Assembly (NCBI GenBank): GCA_932294295.1
Contig: OW028585.1
Coordinates: 13,362,771-13,426,770, forward strand
Length of the DNA stretch: 64,000 nucleotides
From: Alitta virens
Lineage: Eukaryota > Annelida > Polychaeta > Phyllodocida > Nereididae
Direction: 5' to 3'
Shown here in pieces: positions 1-11,800 of this stretch. Every line of letters starts with the position of its first letter. Position 1 is the first letter of the stretch. Both the position numbers and the translations under genes were made by a program. A model generated the notes under the pieces. It did no database searches. It saw only the letters and a list, made by a program, of their open reading frames with translations, and was not told the origin of the DNA.

Positions 1-885
1 AAGATTAACGGAGAAATATTTTAATTACAGACACTAGTGAACCGAGAGGTGACCAAAGAATTATGACGAGAAGCTTTCGAAGTATTATTTATAGTTTATT
101 TAGTTGACTTCTGATATTTGCCCCATCCCCCCCCCACCCCCAAATTTTGGTTGCGTTGTTGCATGATTTGATAGCATCATGATATTTACATAAACAATTG
201 TTTATCTTGATACATGTACATAATTAGTGAGCATTACTATAACAAAACAATCTCTCCTTCCATCTTGAATACCAGATCCAGTAATTAGACCTGTCTTCAA
301 TTTTCAGTTTCCGCAAAAAAAAAAAAACCTGCCAACCTTAAAGCTGCATGCACTGGACATAACCTTTAACGACCTTAGATTTAGAACGATTAATCATTGC
401 GTGAATTATTAGAGAAATGCCATGTAGTTTTGATTTGATAGTTCATGGTAGTTGGAGGCTGTTTGCGATGTGGATTGTTGAATGAATGTGTATGATTTTT
501 TAGGAGTGTTTGGAATTTGAACCATTGGTATTCGCCAAAGCATCAAATTTGTCACCACTGAAAAACATAAATGAAACTCTTTACATTTTCTTGATTTGTT
601 TTATCACTTATTATTCAAATCCTTAGTGATATTTGTGACACTTTGACAGACATTTAATAAGTGGTAAATCACATATAATGCTTGTGGCAATTCTTTTATG
701 TCACAGCGAATCTCAATGTCAAATATAGCTTTTTCTTGCATGAATAATTGTAGGCCATAACTCATCTCGTTCAAGTATAAACTTTCAGGTGTTTTTATAT
801 GATTAGTTTCATATTAAAGAGATGTCCCTATATTTCTTTATTGTGTAATTGATTTTCGTTATTCTACCCTTGCAATGTTTCACAA

Positions 886-1032
886 GATGTGATTGGCTGA
901 CACACACAGTGTCACATGACATATCAGCCAGTGCCTGTGATTGGTTGAAGCTGTCACATGACACCATTTAGCGCTTGTGAGCATCACATGACTCAGTGTT
1001 TTTGATTGGCTGAAATTGTGTCACATGATACT
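886..1032. repeat. Short imperfect repeats with CCAAT boxes and TCACATGA motifs
   Basis: A degenerate unit containing GATTGGCTGA or GATTGGTTGA followed by GTCACATGA-like sequence recurs about three times, and TCACATGA occurs four times. TCACATGA is an M-box type E-box (MITF/TFE family) and ATTGG is a reversed CCAAT box. This could be an intronic regulatory patch or a decayed minisatellite; the sequence does not decide. Confidence 0.45.
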
Positions 1033-2289
1033 TATTTAACAGCCATTATTTATTTAAAGAAAATCGATTATCTTCTCTTGATTATTTAACAACAAGAAGG
1101 TTACGAAATAGCGATAAATTTTTGATATTAAAAAAAAATAATTGTGAAATTCACCTTGTAGGGTTCGTAATGTGGAGTAGAGATGAATTTGACATTGACT
1201 TAGATGAGGTGGTGTATGGTGAGCATGCTACAAATAAAATGAACTAGAAAATAAATAAATGAAATAAATAGAAATAAATGAATTTGCTTGGTGTAGTTAT
1301 TAATGGCAGGTGGAGGATAGCGTTATAAGGCTGTCGAAAAAGATGCGAGATCTGTAAGGGGTTGTGGAAATAGGATCTTGATTTGAAGTTGATTATGGCT
1401 TCGCCGCTTAGTTATATAGGACACATTTAATCTATTGTGCGAAGAAATGCACTTGAAAGACATTGAATGAATGTGTGGTACGGTGTTGAATAGAGTTGTC
1501 TTGTATTTCTGTTGATCCTTGTTAGTGGAAAGTACTTGTTCCAAAGGGTTACGCTAACCCTTAGGTTAGAGTGTAGCTGGTGCCCAACAAATTAGAAGAT
1601 GTTATCAGATCCAACCTAACTTTTTCTTGGTATTGCCTTTTGACCAAAGGAACATGCGTGTGCAGTTTCATTGAAATTGATTCATTTCTACCTGAAGCAC
1701 AACTCAAGTGAAATTTTGCACTAGTTTATTTATTTTTCATTGAATTTCCGCTATTGTCAGATTTTACACTGGGTATGCGGAATTCCTTGCATTTTTTGTC
1801 TGGTCATGAGTTTAGTCATTAGATGTACCAAATATAAAGTTGGGTTGGATTGGGTTACTTCACCAGCCACACCCAACCTTAAGTTATAAAATTTCAATTG
1901 ATTTATTGTACACACTAATGTAAGGGGAGCCCTCGGTCAGCGATGGCATGGCTGTCTAAAAAGGGCCCTCTCAATCTTATATAATGATTGTCATAAACTT
2001 CGTCGAAAAAGCTGGTTCTGAGTTATGAGTTAATGATAGTAAATTCTTCGTCAGAGGCAAGAATTCCTTACCGGGGGCTGCTCTTTGCGGTCAATTGGTC
2101 AGTCAACAAACCTTATTGGGCTAGAATTTAGATTTAATAAATTAATTGAAAGGTCACTACCATTAATTGATTGATTGACTGATTCATTGATTTTCTGTTT
2201 TCTCCTTTTGTTTTGATCAACGTGTTACATAATCAGCAATTATAATGTATTAATCCTGCGAATCACCTGATAAGATATTTGATTACTTG

Positions 2290-2545
2290 ATCAATCAATC
2301 AATCTCTCTATCAGTAAATCAATAAATAATCCAATCAACAGATCATTCTATCAATCTATAAGTTGAATGAATGAACGAATAAATGAATGAATGAATGAAT
2401 CGGTCAACTAATGGATGCATGTCAATGAATGAATGAGTGAATGGATCAATCAATCAATCCGTTAGTCAAAGGAATGAATCTGGCAGCCAATCACTTCATG
2501 TCAGTAAATGAATGAATGAATGAATCAATCAATCAATCAATCAAT
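2290..2545. repeat. Degenerate AATGAATG / AATCAATC simple-sequence tract
   Basis: Interrupted tetranucleotide runs of AATG, GAAT and AATC type dominate this stretch. It lies within the intron and has no coding potential. Confidence 0.7.
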
Positions 2546-2741
2546 GTTATAAGTTGATAAACTCTTTTCACGGAAGGTGGAAGAACTAGGCACCATGTCA
2601 AGACTGTTCTCAACTTCTCATTCATAATTAAACATTTGAGAATGAAGAATAATTATTTTTTATTTGCTGTATAGATATAATATATAGCTCTTATAGTAAT
2701 GCATCATGCGTTTTATATAATTGTGTTCTATTTCTTTTCAG

Positions 2742-2833
2742 GGGTAGAGATCCAATGCATTGGCCATTTCAGGCTCCTTTTTAGTCTTTTGAGAGTAGAA
2801 GGATGTCCAAGCGTTCAACAACTTTCCGTAGAA
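2742..2833 (+). CDS. DNAJC13 exon (first in window)
   Basis: Acceptor TTTCTTTTCAG ends at 2741 and donor GTAAGT starts at 2834. After two bases of a split codon it reads [20 protein letters not shown] and ends SVQQLSVE in phase 0. The helical armadillo-like FRLLFSLLR block is diagnostic of RME-8. Confidence 0.93.
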
Positions 2834-5800
2834 GTAAGTACATGGTAGATAAAAGCAATATGATAAACTTTCTTATAATGATTCGAGTTATGAATTAGTC
2901 TGATACTGTTTATGAAAATCATCTTTATAAATGAGTCAAAATGACTTCAATCTAAAGAACTATGTCCATTGTCCGAAATTGTGAGCAATAAAACGACGTC
3001 CGAGGGCCAATCCAATCAATATCTGATAGAGAAAAAAAATGTGGATATCTATTTTTCTCGTCAGTTTAAATGTTTTTGATCTGTTCCTCGATGATGCTAT
3101 TATCGCCCACAATACATAATATTAATAAGACTTCACTGAATCTAAGTGTATTATTTTGGATATTTATATTAAGTAGCTGATGATTTTTTGGAACGTTTCA
3201 TGTATTTTAATATTATGTATTTTCACTTTTTCCAGGTCATATCAAGCGTCACTGGCAACCAAGAATGTGTCACTGACATCGCAGCGACAGAAGTTTTAGC
3301 TTACTTGTTAATAGTACTTCACATGTTGCCACAATGTAAGTTCCGAACACAGAACATCGATATTAAGAGAAAGTTCTCACTGCAGATGATGTTAGATAAT
3401 AAGTTTAATAAATTAAAAGCATCATAAGGGAGTACAATCAACCACCTAAAAGACCAGATGTCGTAGATGCCTGTCACAACGTCGTTGATTGAAAATCGTA
3501 GAGCTGTGGTTATCCTGGCTCCTCCGTTTCTCACGATTCCCCGGTGATTTCAATTGGAAGTATTTTGAGAGCATTTACTGCCAGCTGCATCTCAAGTTTG
3601 TGTTTTCCTAACCTAAAAATAGAAAAGCAAACAAAAAAGCATTTAGTAGTCATCATTTCGAAAAATAAAATGTTGAAAAAAAGAAAGAAACTACATCACT
3701 CACTCGTCATAGTTATAGCAATCAGTTAAGTTTCAGGCGATAATATTGACGTCCGGGTGTGGATCCAAAACGATCTAAATGAAAAGAGCGTCAATTATAT
3801 CACTTATCTACAACCTTTGACTTGCAGAATGTTTTGTGTCCGTTCCCAAATGTAATGATTATCACCTTCGAGGCCACTGCTAGCCACGATTTTGTTAACA
3901 GGTGTAAAACTTGATATTTTTTTTCCAGGTCACCTCACAACGTTAGAAACATTGTATACTTTGTTCTCGAACACAAAATTGCTCAAGGAGGCTCTGAACA
4001 AAGGTGAGAAGGTTACTCACATTTCGTTAAATATTCTGGACATGCTGTTGCCCGAGCTTTGCTGTTCACTTAGGAATCCTTCTTTACTATTGGTCATTTC
4101 TAGTGAATGCTAGTGAATGGTTAGAGGGGATAGTATAGGCGGAGTTGGCGCACTTGAATTACCTTGTCGCTTTGATTTTGTGGACATTTCCAGCCCACCT
4201 ACTTATCAAAACGTGTGTTGCTTGATAACAAATACAGTACACCAAGTTTTATTATCAAGCAGTCAGTATTAACCAAGTTATTTGTGATTATTGCCCTGGG
4301 CTAACAACAAATAACTCATTATCTATGGGCGCTTAAAGCTGGATTGTCACTCAATATGACAGTGGTCAAAATCTATGAACTTCATTGTCTTTTTAATACT
4401 GATTACCTCTGAGTTCTCTATCTCTCTATAAAATAAAACTTCACCTAGTAATTAATTTTGTATGCCATCAAAATTCCAATATGTAAATGAACCAAGTGAT
4501 GACATCACAATACTAAACAATGGGTGATGATGCCATTTCGATTGTATTTTTATTGTTTTGGTTTTGATTTCTTTCAATGTATCAGATTCATTAGCTTATG
4601 CATATTTAGTGTGCCTTGATCGAATAAGGGGATTTTCAATCATTCGATGAAGTTTTAGAAAATAGTAATTTTTACAGACAGTGGAGCTTTAAGTGAACAG
4701 CTCAGTGTCTTGGGCAGGAGTTTCTGCTGGAGTTGTTGGAAATGAACTTATACTGAGACTTGTATATTTTTTCAGGGGCCTTAATATACCTCCTGGATCT
4801 GTTTTGCAATTCTACAAATCCCGCTGTGCGGGTGTCAGTAGCAGAACTCTTCGCAAAGATTTTAGCCGACAAGTTAGTGGGTCCAAGGGTACGGATAATC
4901 CTCAGTAAATTCTTGCCTTCCATTTTCATGGATGCCATGAGGGATTCAGCCGAAGCCGCCGTCCACATGTTTGAAGGTACTGTCATGTTATAATTATCAT
5001 AGATTAGATATACAAAGATTGGACACTTCTTTATTTGCATAAGCCAGCCAGCTGCCAAGGATTGTGGGTTTGTCAGAGTTTGTGGATAGCGTCCCGTTGT
5101 TATTAGTTCTCCATATGAGCAAATGACACATAATGCATTTAAGATGGTCCAAGACTTTTACACAATACTGTATGTATATAGTAAAGTAGAAAACCCTGTT
5201 TTTAAAGGTGCACTGTCCGTCAAATTTGCACATTAAAATAATGATATAAATCAATGCTGCCTTCTTGTCTCATGATATTTATTACATACCCACTTTTGCC
5301 CATCAATTTAGTTTTAATTTACAATAAATAATAAATATTAGTTTTTCATGCCATCAAAAACTCAATATGTAAACAAACCCAGTGATGACGTCACAATACT
5401 AAACAATGGTGATGATGTCATTTCCATTGTGTTTCCAATGATTTGGTCTTGATTTTCTCTCCATGTATAATTTATTTTTTAAGTAATTAATGTCTTATAA
5501 AATCAATAATTCACACAAATCTAGTGTGCCTTGATTAATAAAGTAATTTTCAAATTTGACAGACAGTGCACGATCATTTCGCTGTTAAGGCCACCTAACC
5601 ATGAAGACCACTACATTTTTGACCAATAGTGGTTTGGTAGTTTCTACCTAGTATAATAGTTTTTGTTCATATCGGTGTACAGTAACCGACACCATAGTTG
5701 TGGCCGTCAATAGACTTGCCGGCGTTAATAACGACAGCCAGGGACGGATCCAATACATTCTGAATTACCAGAACGATAGATATGACCTACATCTGCAAGT

Positions 5801-8800
5801 TTTCTGTGTCAGAATGTTTGTGATCCGTCCCAGGCAAGTCTATTGACAGCCTCTACTTCGGTGTCGGTTACTGTAGTTGTATGATGAAATATGAAAAAAA
5901 ATCTGTCAGACAATTCCACAAGGAAAATTAGTTCCATGAAAAAGAATACATATTTAATAAGAGCACGGATGATATGTCAGATTGAAAGGAAGCATGAACA
6001 TATAAATTGAATCGTGATGTTTCTCATGTTTGAGAAAGTAATTAGTGAGATGTCTATAATCTAAGGTTTGTACAAGGTCCTTCACCTTATGCCAGGGCCG
6101 GTCCTAAGGCAACGTAAGCAAGGCAGCTGCGTTGGGCCCCACGCTCAAATAGTATTATTAGGACAATGGTATTATTAAGCCACACGCAAATCTGAAGATC
6201 CAAAAAAAATGAAAAAGGTCTTAATATTCTTTAATTGGCGGATAGTTAGGAGGCAAATAAGGCGACACTTTGGGCCCCGCAAGTGCTATCCCCGGCCCTG
6301 CCTGATGAACTACATTTCCACCAAAAATTATTCAGACACTTTTGCCTGGTCACCAGTATACCCATATGATGACCTTCACAACTGGTTAACAACAATGGCG
6401 AATATATTGAAATCACAGCCTAAGAGACCTTTTGACATTCACATAATGATACTATAGAATCTAGCGTCGCTTTAAGCTAAATCACTTTCACGGTGGCTCA
6501 GATTTGCATGCAATTCTGAAAATTTTGTGGTGTTACTGTAAATAAACCACAGTCTACAGTCAAAGTACAACATTTCTAAAGAAATTATTTTTAAACCTGT
6601 TTTGTGAAGGTTCTTTTTTTCATTTCTCCACAAAGACTTTCTATCGTGAAGATCTGCATCCTTCTCTAACAACATCATTACAACAACAAAAGAAGCCCTT
6701 GTAGTTATTTTGAATATAAGAATTTTTGTTTTTTCATGATGAATGATTGAAATGTTGATGAAATATGTGGAAGTCAATTGAAAGATGATCTTGCTAGAGT
6801 AGTGTCGTAATCTTCAAGTAGTGTTTAGATGAAGCGAAAGTGCATTTCTTAAGGTGTTTAAATCATACAGTAGGCAATATATCGAATTCACAGTTGTGCA
6901 GGGTGATTTGATTACCGTATGAAATTTGATCGAAATCTTTTGTGAGTATTAAATCCCTTTTTTAAATCATCAATTGGCAGTGGATTTTGATGAAATTAAT
7001 AGAATCATATGGTCTAGAATTTCAAGTTCTACGTAATGGCCTTGTACAATATTTTCTTGATTACAATCCAGGGCTTACAGCAGCGGATCCAGAAAATTTC
7101 AGACGGGGGGGGGGGGGCATTATTAATTGCCTGTGCCTCTCCGTGGCTGATGGCTATTATTCTAACGTAAAATCAGCGCCCCCCTCTGGATCTGCACCTG
7201 GCTGAGATCTGTTAGTTAATGTGTAACTGGGACAGTGTCATTGTGTCATATTCTAAGTGTGTCTACCACAAGCATTTAACGTGGTGCCCATTTTACTGGT
7301 CACTCTGGGTCATCAGACTGCGCCAGGTCATCGAACGTTGCCACCTAAAACAGCCAGTGAAATTGTGCAAGAAATAAATTGAATTCATCATATTACATTG
7401 TGTTTAATGTGTCAGGTCAGTTGTAAAGCAAGTTATGTACAGGCAGCTTGTTTTATTAGCACGACATGTGTTTCTCGTGGGTGGCAAAGTTCAATGACTT
7501 GATGAATCTTGATGACTGAGTGTGTATGCAGTATACAACCTACATCCCAGCTGGATGTTGTTCGGATGAGACGTTAAATTGGCGGTCCCTCGTACTCTGT
7601 GTCTATGCTGAGGCAAGTAAAAGATCCCACCCATGGGGTAGATGTGTAACATAAGTGGACTCCTCTCTCTCACCTCATCAATCAACCCTCAATAGCGGCT
7701 AGAAGTTGCCTTAGAGGGCTGCACTTTCGATATCTATCTATCTATCTGTGATGATTCTTTTTCCATTGATCTGGTACAGCGAAATTCATTGACTTGGAAA
7801 AAATCTTATAGTCTTGGAAGCTAAATTTCAGATGATGTCATGTGAATCCAGGACACCCATTGGCTGAGTGATTCCCTTAAACCAATGAGAGTCCTGGATT
7901 CACTTGACGTCATCTGTGGTTTAGCTTTCAAGGATATGAGATTTGTTTCCAACTCGATGAATTTGGCTGTAATAAGTTCCGATCGAAACTGTTGCAGACG
8001 GTCTTAATGTAGCTAACACGGAACAGTTCAGATTTAGCCAGTACTAGAACGTTACGATTTTAGTAACATCAATTTTCTGACCAGGCGTGTGTGTTTGTAA
8101 CATGATCACAATTAATATGTCGTTTGGGAAAAATGTATCGGCCACACCTTAGTAGTACAGCATTGTATTGTATCCCATTTTTGTTATTAAACATGTCGTG
8201 ATCTTTTGCTTCACAGGTTCACATGAAAATCCCGAGTTAATTTGGAACGACGAGGCTCGTGAGAAGGTGTCCGGTGTCGTGAGAAGAATGAAAAACAGGT
8301 ATGTCGTTACATTTGAAGTTCTCAGCAATTTCTGATACTTCCATCGTCACTGCATCACTTCATCATGTTTTAAAAGTCTTATTATATTGAGTCACGAGTG
8401 ATTGTAACGATGAATCTTATCTCGTCCCTTGACTTTTCTGAGTTCAGTGACTGTCGTTTTTCCTTTATTTTCGTGTCTTATGTCAAACGTAATGATCATA
8501 TGCACATTTAAAGCGATCACAGCATCTTATTAAATTGTGTTGTGGTGTTTTGTCATGAACCATCTTGGTAAAGATGCTGTACTTCTTCTATGAGTGATAC
8601 AAGATTCACTTTCATAAATGGCTAGTTATTTTTAAATGACTCTAGAATGTCTCTGTGAAACATGCAACACTATCTTAGTACATTTAATTCACTCGGTAGT
8701 GTGATTGTTTTGTATATGAAAAATTCATTGTTTTTTAATCATGTCCAAATTACAACTATATATTGCAAAATACTTGACATTTGAAATGTGAATGAAGACT

Positions 8801-11800
8801 CAATTAATACTTTCGAATAATAAATAACTTATTACTTTTTTGCAGTTTTTACGATGAACAGTACGCCAGCATCGATGCCAAATGGAACATTGGCGAAGAA
8901 TTCTCCGTGGTGTACACTTCTGCTGCTGGTGAAATGGCGGTTGCTGGCGTCTTTTTGCGGTTATACATCACGAATCCTGGATGGGTGCTGAGAAAACCGA
9001 GAGAATTCGTCACCGAATTATTGGAAAAGTGGTCCGCACTTTCTTCTGCGTCGTCTCCTGATGTAAGTATTTGCCAAAAAAAAAAAAACGTGTAATTTAC
9101 TTAAATTTTTTTTTAGTAGTAATCATAGGAAGTCATCTGAGAAGTACCCACAAGATCAGCTAACCAATCAATCAAGATCATAAATTTTTTTTTATTTAAT
9201 TAAAACACTTTTAGTTGTCATAGGAAGTCATCTGAGAAGTACCCACAAGATCAGTCAACCAATCAATCAAGATCACAAGATCAGCCAACCAATCAATCAA
9301 GATCATAAAAAAACGTGTAATTTACTTAAAAATTGTTTTTAGTAGTAATCATAGGAAGTCATCTGAGAAGTACCCACAAGATCAGTCAACCAATCAATCA
9401 AACTAATTATCAGTCAATTAATCAAAATCTGAAATGTAGTTGTTTGTTGATTCGACCAATGACAGATCAGTAGATTAGGTCTTTAACCAGATGGTTCATT
9501 GACGAATTGAGTGATTTTAAAACAGATTATTTGAATATAACCGATTACTCAGTCATGAAATTAATGCTATTTGATTGATTAATCAGCTGATCAACCAATT
9601 TATTAATTAAGAAATTAATCAGCCATTTAACTGATAAGTTAATCCTAGGGCGGGGCCTAGCTTCCAACCGCTAGGTCCCGGGTTCGATTCCCGGTCGAGC
9701 CTAAGTTGGATGGCTGTTTCATCCTTCGTCTCATTGCCATGGTCTCTGCCTGTCCTAATTAGCCCAACTGGTGCAGAAATACAGGACGTAAAGCCCTTAT
9801 CACACACACACACACACACATAAGTTAATCCTACTTTTTTGCGAAATAAAAATTTGAATTGAATGGAATTAATAAGTCATAATTTAATTAATTGGTCACT
9901 CAGCCAATTAATCAACGAATGTACCGATTAATCAGTCATGAATTTGAAGCGAATTGATCAATGAATTAATCAACCTATTAATTAGTCATGAAATTAATCT
10001 CAGCCATTCAACCAATTAATCAGCTAGGCAAGAGATTAATCAATCATGAATTTGATCAGTCAATCAATATATTAATCAGCCATTCATGAATCATCACAAT
10101 ATTATTGTTGTTTATGCCACGGTTTTTTGATCTTATGTTTCTTGGAAAGTTCTCGGACCGTTTTTCATAAGACGGTCTGTCAGAAAATTAAAAAAAACCC
10201 CAGAAAGTTTTTTATTTTTTATTAATTAACACAGGTGATGTGATACTTTGAGATGCAATACACATATTTGCTCAGACAATTGTTGATTTATTAATTAAGC
10301 GGCACTGCAAAAGCTTAGCCGGCGGTGTCGAGAAACGAAAGATAACAAAACAGTGGCCTTAAGGTGTATTACTGGTAATTGATATTTGGAGCAATTATTA
10401 GTTAATTTGTGGTAATTTAATATGGATACTTAAAAAGTGTAATATTTACGTTATGTTTATTTGTAGATGCGCTTGTCAGTACCACTGCCCTTTTTGTCCT
10501 TTGTTTCGCTCGTCACACTGATGGTATAAATAGACTTATGTTGCAAACTATAACCGAGTTATTTAATTGTATGCAATATCGTTTTATCTTACAGGGAGAA
10601 GCACTGGAGATCATCACAACAGCCGTTTGTGCTTTCTGCGAAGCCAACCAAGCACTTCTCGACCAAATTCCTCAACTAGGTCACATTCCGAAAATATTCC
10701 GTGCAATGTCCTCGAGGAACAACGCCATTCCGAAATCGGCTCTGCTCATCACTCACCAACTTACTTTTAGCGCAGTGAGTATTGTTGTTGTTAGTCTTTT
10801 ACCTTCTGGCCCACAAGATAGATAGATATGGGAAGTGCAGCCCTCTAAGCTAAGGCAAGTTCTTGGTGCTATCGAGTGTTGATTGATGAGTTAAGAGAGA
10901 GGAGGAGTCCACCCACGTTACAAATTTACCCCAAAGGGTGGGATCTTTTACTTGCCTCAGCATATCAACTAAGCACAAGGGCCACCAATTTAGCATCTTG
11001 TCCGAACAACATCCAGCTGGGATGATGCTCATGAAAGGTGCCTGGGACTGGGATTGAACCTGGGTCCTTCAGAGGAGCAGGCGAACGTCTTACCACTGGA
11101 CCACCCGTAGTAATATTTATTTCTGTTGTTTGTCATATCATGTGCAAAATCTTCTGCAGTTCTTGGAAACAAAAATTTAATTTAATTGATGGAATTACCA
11201 GTTTTTACTGTATTCGTATTTCGTTATTTTTCTAATGGAACAGACGTCGGCCAATTAATATAATTGCTCCAGGGTTATTACAAAAGGTGCGCATTATGGC
11301 AATAATATTTATAAATGGCATCACTCTATCTGCAATTGTATTTTTTGTGGCATTCGCGTTTATCATTTCTGGTAATATTACCTTTTCAATTGACTCCCTT
11401 TAAATCATGTAAGTCGTAAAAGTCGTAAAAACTGTTTTGCTGAGGCAAGTGAAAGACCCCGCCCATGCAGTAAATGAGTAACATGGGTGGACTGTCCTCA
11501 CCTCATTAATCAACCCTCGATAGCCTTGGAGGGCTGCACTTTCTATATCTATCTATCTATCTATCTGTCTGTCGGTCTATCTGTCTATCTATCTTTATCT
11601 CTATCTATCTATCTATCTATCTATCTATCCATCTAATTTACTTATGATTTTATTACAGGTGTGCATACGAGCAATGGCCCAGACAGATTGCATTGGACCG
11701 ATGAAAATCGGCATGAAGTCTCGGAGGGACATGATTGGAGTGGCATGCGAAGCTTTGAACAAATTATTCTCCGAAGGAGAGGAGGACTTGGTGGAACAGG

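Larger units (their letters stand above)
1..2741. other. Upstream intron sequence of DNAJC13, no exon recognised
   Basis: No coding segment matching the expected preceding DNAJC13 region was found, so this is probably the 3' part of a long intron. It is AT-rich. It holds a cluster of TCACATGA-type motifs with CCAAT boxes (about 890-1030) and a degenerate AATGAATG/AATCAATC tract (about 2290-2545). The first exon in the window begins with two bases of a split codon, so the missing upstream exon must end in phase 1. Confidence 0.55.

Noticed and set aside
21..50. Possible exon after TTTTAATTACAG at the window start
   Set aside because: An acceptor-like string and a downstream GTGACC exist, but the short peptide does not match the DNAJC13 region expected before the 2742 exon.
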